From NCBI RefSeq assembly GCF_000002865.3, contig NW_001865048.1, positions 852,787-916,786 on the forward strand: a DNA stretch of 64,000 nucleotides, written 5' to 3'. The translations under genes were made by a program, and so were the position numbers. Positions 55,567-64,000 of this stretch are shown piece after piece; position 1 is the stretch's first letter, and each line of letters starts with the position of its first letter. The DNA is from Monosiga brevicollis MX1. Lineage: Eukaryota > Opisthokonta > Choanoflagellata > Craspedida > Salpingoecidae. Under the pieces are notes generated by a model. The model saw nothing but the letters and a program-made list of their open reading frames with translations, was not told where the DNA came from and searched no databases.

Positions 55567-57621
55567 CTACACGTAGGACATGAACAGCCGCCAGGTCAAA
55601 TAGGCAGCAGCCGGTGCCAAACTCGAGAGCATTGAAGCGGCCTCACGCGGCTGCAATACCAGCCGAGACGATAATCAGAAGCGCGGCTCCTTCACTCATC
55701 ACCCGACGTCAGCTTGTTGATGGCCGTACGCGTGTTTCCCACGGGCTATCAAACAGAGCAGTAACGACACACAAGCCAAAACGTACTGCCCAATGAATAA
55801 CCAGAGGGTGGACAAGCAGCGACCACCCGAAAAGCCGTTCGACGTACGCCATCGGTAAAGGCCTTAATGTCCTCGACAACCTCCCAGTCTTGTAGCGCCA
55901 GCTGGTGTGCCTGCAAGCGATGCATCACGTTCGAATTGCCCGGTCGGCGTTTTCGACGCACCGCGGTTCGCTCCCTATAACCGTCAACAAGCGAGCATTC
56001 GCAATCAAAGCGTGGGCGCAGAAAACCTTGACGGGCGAAAGAACATTCAGCAACAGCCGCGATCATTCAACTTCACTCACCCGCGGTTGCGAAGCACGCG
56101 ATCTGAACCTGAGACCACCAAAACCAAAACGTTTGGCACAGGTTTACGCATGTGAGCAGGTGAAATCGGTCAACACCCTCCAAAGAGTTTGTACCAGATC
56201 TGCGCACGCACCGCCATTGCCAATGAGTTCGGTCTTAACGGTACCCTCGAGGTTGTGCTGCTGGGCCAGAAGATTCGCCTTTTCCTGCTCCAATTGCTGC
56301 TTCATTTGCCGCTTGATTTGGGCCACTCGCGTCTATGGACGGGACATCGGACACCACAAGTTGTCAGATTGGTCGCAACAGCTGTTGATAACGGTCTTTG
56401 GGTTTTGTCTTGTGTCTTCACTCTCTCTCACTCAATCCTCTCACACACACACACTCTCTCTCTTTCTCTCTCGCTCTCATGCGCCCAAGGCAGACTTGGC
56501 ACAAACCTCGCGCTCCTTTTTCAAATCCTCACAGCAGGTCTCGTACTCATCGAGAATAGACTCAACCTAAACAGGCACGACAAGTCAGCAAAGGACAGCT
56601 GGTGGGCCTCAAGTTCGATCACGCCGCCAAACAAGACAAAACCCTCAACCCCTTTTCCGCTGTGCACAAACTAAAGCCCCTCTCAGACACTGAGATGGAC
56701 GCTCATGACTCTGCAGACGACACACGAGCCAGCGCAGCCACCAGCAAAACCAACCATGCGGTCAAAGACAAATTCAGACTCCTTCAAACGAGCATCCCGA
56801 TCCGATCGACACTGTTCGCGCAGCTTGTTCACATCCGCGTGTGTAGCTGTAACACACCAAGTGGCGGCCAGCAGCAAGCACCGTCGCCACCCGAATCAGA
56901 GAAAGGGAGCATGCGCTTGAATCTCAAACATGTCCTGATCTAGAAATCAAGAGACAAGGCGTCTGCGCAGGGCCCACGCACCATCCTTATACTGCTTCAG
57001 CGTCAAATCCAACTCCCGTAAGTCTCGTTCAAAGATGCTGTCACCCGCATCGATAAACTCGGATTAGATGCCCTCACGCCAGTCAGGTCCAATAAAGCCT
57101 CAAAAGACAGGGAGGAATGCGCTGTGCTCGTCATGTGCTTCGAGCCTTTGCCCAACACCCTCTTTGAGCATATGAGGCTGGAAAGCTTGGGCTTGCTCTA
57201 CGTACCGGTCTCGAAACGCTCGGTAATCATCCGAGATCTCGTAGCGATATGGATCCCGGCGACGCGCTGGCCGCTTGCGACGTCGGACCAACACATCGTT
57301 ATCCTCTTCGTTGTCTAGTGCATTCCCCAAGATAACATGCACCGGGTCATCAAACTCAGCATACAAAACAAAAACAGACGACTCAAGCTTGCCAGACAGA
57401 GACAAATCAAGCCTGAAGCGTAAACAACAGATGGAAGAAGGAGGGGGAGGGAGGAAGAGCGAGCGAACAGACGAGCAAGAGAGGGACCCAGCTCCAGCTC
57501 CAAACATCTGCAAACAGCCTTGCCCGGATTCGCACGAACCTTCCGAGTCGGTGGTCAAGTGGGCCTCAGCAGTGGCTGCCGACCCCCCGCTTCGCCGCGA
57601 CAGCGCTCCACGCTTGGCCAT
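55567..57621 (-). CDS. Unidentified coiled-coil protein with hydrophobic C-terminus (multi-exon)
   Basis: I recognise no family. A likely start is the ATG at 57621 (MAKRGALSRRSGGSAATAEA). Exon-like blocks with splice borders follow: ILGNALDNEEDNDVLVRRRK with PARRRDPYRYEISDDYRAF (about 57205-57350); FIDAGDSIFERDLRELDLTL with KQYKD (about 56985-57055); DVNKLREQCRSDRDARLKES (about 56755-56845); VESILDEYETCCEDLKKERE (about 56508-56567); TRVAQIKRQMKQQLEQEKAN with LLAQQHNLEGTVKTELIGN (about 56215-56330); LALQDWEVVEDIKAFTDG (about 55855-55920); and a last exon ending LAPAAAYLTWRLFMSYV. The central blocks are charged and heptad-like, so a coiled coil is likely. The hydrophobic tail could be a tail anchor, but the link of the last exon is weak. 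Several borders are unresolved. Confidence 0.5.
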
Positions 57622-58353
57622 TCTCCCCACGTGCTATGGTTTCGAGTACGCATGCATCAGCATGCTACCGCTGCGAGCAGCAGGCACGGCACGCAGCTCT
57701 CGAAGAGAGGGCCAACATTTGCTAACAAAGGACCCACCGTAAAATCGAGGACGGACAGCCGTTGATCCAAGCCAACAGTAGACGGTTCCAGATGGACAGC
57801 GTAGCTCACCCCAGCCACCTGGGACTCTCAGCAACAAGCACCAGCACACCCGCGCACACACATGCACATACACATTCACACACCACACCCCAATCTGTGG
57901 GCAGGCAGGCAGGCAGGCATCCAACGAGCGGTTGCAAGGGCTGCACACACAAATGGAGAGAAAAATGCGAAAATAAAAAAAAAAAAAACCTCTGTATACG
58001 GTAGATGTCGTGGCGTTGAATGCACTTTGTGCAGTTTTGAATACATTCGCTCTGTTGGAAAGTGTTGTTACGCATCAGGTTATTGTCGGTAGCTCTGCTT
58101 TGATCAGTCAGATTGGGTTCATTTACATGTGCCAACCAAAATACATCAAACTCGGAATGTCAGAAAGTATTGTCAGAAAACTTGCGGAACAAACAACACA
58201 AAAAAAAACTTCTTGTATGAACAAACGAGAGGCCTTCTAGCTAAAAAAAAACAAAAAAAAAAGACTTTCGGTATTGAGAGCACGATTGGGTCACACCGCA
58301 AGACGGCAACGTGAAGAACCGTTCAGAGGGCGCTGCGTGGAGCAAGCTGGCGC
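57622..58353. other. Region between the coiled-coil gene and the large membrane protein gene
   Basis: About 0.73 kb: promoter of the coiled-coil gene and 3' end of the membrane protein gene, both on the minus strand. It contains four GGCA units (about 57899-57918) and A-runs. No gene is seen. Confidence 0.5.
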
Positions 58354-61300
58354 TCAACCAAGCACACCCTCGGCGCTTTCGAAACGGCTGGCAGCAAAGC
58401 GAGTGGCTTCGCGGTGAAGTGTGCCCAGATCGATGTTTTCCCGGTGAAGCGCTGTGACAACAACCCAAGGCAGATGATAATTGCGCATCAGTGTAAGATT
58501 CGGAACCAGGGATGAAAAGATCACGAGTCGAGCATGCAGCAATCGCTACGCACCGGCTTTGAGACGCTCGTCGACCAAGTTGCTGCCGTCACCAAACACC
58601 TCAACAACAGCCCCATCGGGTAAGCGCAAAAACTGTCGAAACACCTCGCGAGTGCCTACGACATCAATGGTCACGTGGGATAGTGAGGCGCCGCATCGTG
58701 CCATCCTAGACAATTCTCGAGTCACAAACAGGTCTGGAGGCAGAACGACCCACCATTCAGGCGCAACGTGTAGATGGAGACGTGGGTCGTGGTCTCCACG
58801 ACCTTGGCATCCAAATCGATTGGTTGGGTCCGGTCGGTGCTCGGGCCGCTCTCGCCGTGCAAAGCTGTCCCTGGCTCGTGGGTCCAGTTGTAATCATAGA
58901 CTAGGACCTTGCGGCGCTCTCCATGGCGGCCACGCCAGCGCTCGGCTCGCTGTACAATAAACGACAGCTCCTGCATCGAGACCTCCGTATCATAGGGCAC
59001 CGCAAAGGTCTCCTCGCCCCCGGAGAAGCGCTGAAACAAGTCCACAATTCGCCCATTCATGTGCATCTTCAAATAAAACACATACATCATGCTCATGCCT
59101 AGCCCAAGCACCACACGCACCAGACATAAGCCCGTTGAATGCCGGTAGTCCAAACCACGACCATGGACCCACGCACGCCCTCGCATCTCGAGTCGAGGAG
59201 CAAGGCTCTTACCCGTCAGGATAATCACGAGGTAAATAAAAATGGTCAAAAACACGCCGGGCAAACCCCCGTCGTCGCTGCGCGAAAAATGATAGTACAG
59301 CTTGAAAGCATCGCCCACAGGCTTGGCGCCTCCATAGTCGTGCCAACGACGGTAGATGACGTCCACGAGAAGCACCAAGATTGGGTCGAGCACCGCCAGC
59401 ACGCCAAACGCTGATACAAAACGGTAAATGGGCTCGAGCGCGTTGACTCGCAGTAGTCGCAGGACCGCGACCAATGCAAAAAAGAAGAGAAGCACCAGAT
59501 ATACGGCAATGGGCCCCATGGCCACCACGCCCACCTCCTCCTTGGTCAGCACCAAGCTCCCCTATGTGCATTACCAAAGCAACCCCAGCAAGTCCCACAA
59601 AAAGTTAAGACAGTGTCCACGCAAGATACCCAAGCAAGCCGCTCATCGACAGAGAAAAAAAACCCCCCCAAAAAGTCGCACCTGATAGTTGAGATTGACG
59701 GTCAGGGCACGAAAACGTAGCTCGCTGACAGGAATTGAGACGGCCTGCAGTGCGCACATTATCCATGCCATTGATTGCACAAATAACAAGGTGAGCGAAC
59801 AACGCAGCATACTCCAGCGTCACGCTACTTCACGCGCCTGGGTCCAACCAGACGCACCATCAAAAAGACGTATTGGCCCGAATAATGAATGTAAGTACGC
59901 AACCAGAAAGCTAGCAGTAGGCTGAAAACGGTGACCCAGAATCCTTGCAGCTTGTACTAGCACACACACAAACAACAACCAGCATCATCAGTACATGGTC
60001 CATGGTCCAAGAAGAGGGTGCGGCGTGCACAATCAGCCCGGGGTCGATCGGTGGGCCAGTGGTTGGGCTGGAGCTCTGATGGTGTTTTGTGTGTGTGCGT
60101 CCTCGAGAAAAATAAAACTGCGGCGCCGGACACTTACGTTGTGAAGGCTGTACTCGGATTTGAGGGCACGCCAAATAAAGTCGGTTTTAGTGCCAAATTT
60201 GTAGGACAAGCCCATCTGGCGTTCGGCTGCCACCGAGTATTTGTACTTGTCCAGCTCAAGAACGTCATCAAAAGCATGACCATCGTCTTCGGCCACTGTC
60301 TGCTCCTCGCTCAGCACACCCATGACGTGAGCACGCTCGTTCTCCTCAAAATAGTGCTGCTGCAAAGTATCGTGCTTGATGAAAAATCGCAGACCAGTCT
60401 CTTCCTACAGGCGAAAAGGGCCAAAGAAACAGGACCCCAAAACAACATGTGCGGCAAGCCGTGAGTTGAATCGCGTCCTGAGACCCAATGACTTGTCAAT
60501 GGTGCAATTTGATTCTCACCTCCTGAGTGTCAACACCTTCGTCAACGTCCGTGGTCAGATCGCCAGGACCCTTCTTCGATTTGCCCCAGGCTCTCTGGCG
60601 ACGCCGCAGCTTGGCATGAAGGCCCTCAATGACATCAGGACGCCTATTGTTGAAAAAAAGCATCATGCAGATGGGCGCCGCATCAGCATCAAGACGCAAG
60701 GTCAAGCCAAAGTGATGTCGGGCCAACGGAAGTCACATACTGGAAAAACGACGTTGCCGTGGGCAGCATGGACGAGTGGGGCAGGGTCAGCGGTCCATCC
60801 TTGTCCAAGTCGGTGGTATCCGCGTCAGGACGAGAGGGAAAGCCTGATGGGTATCATGGCGTCGCATGAGTAAGCACACCCAAGATCTCAGCCTCGCAGC
60901 TGGGCCTGAACAGAGCACAGACAGCAACAAAAAAATAAACAGCAAGAGGCAGCATACCGATTCGAGCACTCGAGTACTGCAGCTCAACTTCATACTCGCG
61001 CTGCCCGCCCGAGTAGCGCGGCAATGGGGTCACCTCAAAGTAGCTGCAGTGCAAATTGGCACAAGGAGACCCATGTAAGCACGAAAGAACAATGGCAAGA
61101 CACGGCACAATAGATAGTGCAGCAAAAAAGGGGGTACATACGTGTTGCAGAGCCAATTGTCAACACTCTTGTCCAAGCGCTTGTGGAAGGCGCCATAGCT
61201 GTCAACGGTGGCACTGACATCGCCGCGCAGCATTGGCGTCTTGTAACGTCCGCGAACCAATTCAAAGTCTAAAATACAAGGACATGAAACAGTCGTCAAG

Positions 61301-63160
61301 TGAGGGGACGGCATGTGATCGACGCAAGAGGCACGGTCCAGGCAGTTTATCACCCACCAGAAGACACGAGAGGGAAGGCAGACCATCCCAGAGCCGTGTC
61401 AAAGGGGCGACCGTCACCACGCAAAAGATATAGCTCAAAAATCAAGACGAGACTTGGGTTGAGGGTGGCCTCTGATGGGCACACTGTGAAGACGCTCTGA
61501 TCGATCTAAAGAAAAAGTAACGAAAGACATGATAGCGCGGCGTGAGCGTCGCCCGTCCGACGTGCACCAGGCAGCAGCATTGCCACTGTGAATGGTTCTT
61601 TGTCCAATTACACACCTTGGTGGTGAGATTGAAGAATTTTCCACCGTGATCAAAAGACAGAGTTGAGCCCTGCCATTCTTGTCCTGCGCTCTCGGCCACA
61701 CAGGACAGTGAGAGGACGCCAGCAGTACACGATGACCCGTCTTTGCTGGGGCTTACCTTTGAGACGCGACCAACGGAGCGGATGGCCGCCCAGTTGGTCA
61801 TACATGGACACGGCCATGACCAAACGCCCTGTGGGTGCCTTGTCTCGCAGGCCTCGCAGGCCCACGAGCTTGACCTTTGCGCAAGCCAAGAAAAAAAGAA
61901 GTGAGCAAAGCAAGGGCCTGGGCTGCACGAGACAAGAAAAAGACAGGATCTGAGCGATTGGCCTACCCGGATGGGTTGTGGAGTGTGGCGCCAATCGAGG
62001 CGCCATCGGCGCTGTTTGGAGGTGTCGTAGATGCCATCTGAGCGCAGAAAAGTCCGAACAACGGGAGCGCGTTAGACAAAAAAAAAAAAAAAGTTCGGGC
62101 GGGAAGGATCGCCGCAGAAAGAGGCGCAGAGACGAGCATCAGGTGCGACCCGAACCTGCAAGCATAAGGTTGCCATAATAAGTTTGGACTTCGGCTTGGC
62201 GTTTGCGTAACGCATGAATGAGCCGAGATTCGGCTTTTTGAAAGGCCTGTGCGTGGGGTAGGGGTGTGGAGCATCGGACAATAAGTATAAACGGAGCTAC
62301 GGAAGCGACGGCACTCTGCGAGTGATACCTGATTGAGCTTATCCTCCTCGCGACGTCGCTGCTGGCGAAGCAGGCGGCGTTCCTTGGTCAAACGTCGGCT
62401 TTGCTGGTCGTAAAGTTTCAGCAGTTCTTGACGCGCCTCGTAGGCCCGATGCAGCAGCTGTTCTTGGTGATACTCGAGATAGGCACGGCGCTGCCGATAC
62501 AACAACATCGTACATGGCGTATGCAATGCGTAGTGAGGCAGACGTGAGGCTGACACGTCCCGCCAACTGTGCTTGTGCAGCAGAGGGACACGGCAGAGGC
62601 TTGCCGACCTTGTCATCGTAATCTTGCAAGTCCGCTTTGAGGCGAACCTCTTGTGCGCGGACTTGATCGGCGTCCAGGCTGTGTTGAGTTGCAACGTGAG
62701 GTGGCTGACCGGCGATTCTGCGATGATGGGCACGCGGTCTGAGATTGAAGCAGCAAGGAAACGGACCTGCCCAAAACGACGTGGTCATCATGACCAGGAC
62801 TGAATAGGTCACCCTGCAGCTTTTCCTCGAAACGAGCCACCGAGTCTTCGAAATGAGCCCGTAGATCGACAAAGCTTTGCGTGTCAGGGTCAGCCAAGCC
62901 ATCATCCGCGAGGCGCAGAGCATCAATGTCGTAGGCCAGCTCGTCAAGGGACGGGAACTCGTCCAAGAATGGATCTGCGCTTTGATTCGCGGCCATAGCT
63001 CCCGCTGCAGCAGAAGCAAAGGGTTGAGAGATGGGCCAACAAAGCCCAGATGGAATTGATGAAAGCTTGAGCCAAGTGAGACACAAACCAAGGACACACC
63101 TTCGATATCAGCGCTAGCACGGGCCGTAGCGGCGGCTGGCGCCGCAGCGGCGTCCTCCAT
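58354..63160 (-). CDS. Large multipass membrane protein with N-terminal coiled coil and beta-rich module, function unknown (many exons)
   Basis: I do not recognise a named family. The start exon (ATG 63160, MEDAAAAPAAATARASADIE) joins the next in phase: ADPFLDEFPSLDELAYDIDA. Then come QVRAQEVRLKADLQDYDDK, a strong coiled coil (QEQLLHRAYEARQELLKLYD, SRRLTKERRLLRQQRRREED), and ESRLIHALRKRQAEVQTYYG. A beta-rich module follows: DGIYDTSKQRRWRLDWRHTP, VKLVGLRGLRDKAPTGRLVM, SMYDQLGGHPLRWSRLKG, SLVLIFELYLLRG, RYKTPMLRGDVSATVDSYG and LPRYSGGQREYEVELQYSS. After a linker, four or five helices appear: FWVTVFSLLLAFWLRTYI, MGPIAVYLVLLFFFALVAVL, FGVLAVLDPILVLLVDVIY, GVFLTIFIYLVIILTG and perhaps GLGMSMMYVFYL. 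A cytoplasmic-looking tail (SFIVQRAERWRGRHGERRKV, VVEVFGDGSNLVDERLKAA) ends at 58354. The non-repetitive, well-ordered sequence suggests a conserved protein. Not all exon borders were fixed. Confidence 0.75.
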
Positions 63161-63910
63161 TGCGCCGGAGACCTCGATCAGTCCTCCTACCCAAATGCAC
63201 TCACCCAAGGTGAGGCCTGCAGGTCTGCCAAACCGACGGGCCTGCACTCGAACAGGGACACGACCTGCTTGACGCCGAACGCCCCCACCTGCTCAAGATT
63301 AATGTCCGCCCAGGCCAGAGCGGTGCAGGGATCAAAGATCAGCGAGCCCACGCAAGAGAGAAAGAAGAGAAAAGCGGCAAAGGGAACCAAGAACAAAGAC
63401 CAGACCAGCGGCGCAGGGGAGGGAGGGGAATGGTGCACAGCGCCCGAGCACAAACCCAGAGGCACCACCACCAGCAGCACAACCAGACAACGAGCAGGGG
63501 GGGAACGTTGGCGCACACACACACAGAGAAAAAGCGCGCGCTGTGTGAAAGGGAGAGAGAGAGAGAGAGAGAACAAAAGAATTTTCTCAAAATTTTGAGA
63601 GGAGAGTGTGTGTGTGTCTGTGTGTGATCAACGTGTGATCTTTTTGTGTGTGGCGCTGTCTGTCCGCTGGTACATTAATATGTGTGTTGGTAATCACACT
63701 TCGATCATCCCGATCTATTTTGAAGTGTAGCAGACATCACACTTGCGTTGGGTGCCTTAACAACAACGCCGAGGTCCTCCCCTTTGACTGACCGACAGGA
63801 TGACAGAATGATAGACCTTTGACTGTGTTCGCCTGCTGTCAGTTACTTTCTGCTCACTGATTTCGCCAGTCCATTACTTGATGTTCGTCTGACATTGCTG
63901 CTCAACATGA

Positions 63911-64000
<90 letters not shown>
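63161..64000. promoter_or_regulatory. 5' region of the membrane protein gene, ending in a GT microsatellite
   Basis: Upstream DNA of the membrane protein gene. An open minus-strand frame at 63205-63460 codes a hydrophobic run (VPFAAFLFFLSCVGSLIF) and ends at a good donor, so an alternative upstream first exon is possible, but no in-phase link to the start exon was found. GA repeats lie at about 63550-63572. Confidence 0.45.
63911..64000. repeat. GT dinucleotide microsatellite running off the window
   Basis: A GT run of at least 90 bases that continues past the window end, so its full length is unknown. Confidence 0.95.

Noticed and set aside
1-64000. tRNA, rRNA, snRNA genes and transposons
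   Set aside because: None was recognised by eye. A tRNAscan-SE, Rfam and RepeatMasker run would be needed to exclude small or diverged copies.

Overview
This is eukaryotic nuclear DNA. Genes are split by many short introns of about 50 to 250 bases with GT-AG borders, coding sequence is GC-rich, and dinucleotide microsatellites are common. The gene content includes a receptor tyrosine kinase, NEK11, a FG-GAP (integrin-like) secreted protein, p50RhoGAP and two nexin-dynein regulatory complex subunits. This fits a flagellated relative of animals, most likely a choanoflagellate, with intron sizes like those of Monosiga. The species call is an inference from gene content. I see no CRISPR, operon or bacterial features, no rRNA or tRNA gene, and no complete transposon.

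Layout from left to right. (1) 282-5643 (-): receptor tyrosine kinase with a degenerate DFG motif. (2) 6378-10289 (+): NEK11 orthologue. (3) 10696-14319 (-): acetyltransferase-PHD-zinc finger protein. (4) 15603-17397 (+): NDUFV1, complex I 51 kDa subunit. (5) 18281-18754 (+): doubtful small basic protein. (6) 19331-23443 (+): galactose sulfotransferase with three tandem domains, the third degenerate. (7) 25166-26868 (+): secreted FG-GAP propeller. (8) 27306-29762 (-): TLC-domain membrane protein. (9) 30854-33340 (-): PSMD13/Rpn9. (10) 36137-36811 (+): UQCRB/QCR7. (11) 37419-42641 (-): ZGRF1 helicase. (12) 43425-46220 (+): ARHGAP1-like p50RhoGAP. (13) 46572-50054 (-): DRC1. (14) 50919-52296 (+): EFCAB2/DRC8. 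(15) 53175-53753 (-): doubtful open frame. (16) 55567-57621 (-): unidentified coiled-coil protein. (17) 58354-63160 (-): large conserved-looking multipass membrane protein of unknown function.

The genes do not form one pathway. Two (NDUFV1, UQCRB) are mitochondrial respiratory-chain subunits, two (DRC1, EFCAB2) build the nexin-dynein regulatory complex of motile cilia and sit head to head, and NEK11 and ZGRF1 belong to cell-cycle and genome-maintenance families. The receptor kinase, FG-GAP protein and sulfotransferase act at the cell surface or in the secretory route.

Exon borders for NEK11, NDUFV1, the sulfotransferase, PSMD13, UQCRB, ZGRF1, ARHGAP1 and EFCAB2 were set by hand from splice sites, phase agreement and family conservation. 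Borders in the receptor kinase ectodomain, the middle of the TLC gene, the coiled-coil gene and the large membrane protein are partly unresolved.

The items most worth a second look are the triple-domain sulfotransferase, the DRC1/EFCAB2 divergent pair, the GNAT-PHD-zinc finger fusion, the receptor kinase lacking DFG, and the unidentified membrane protein at the right end.
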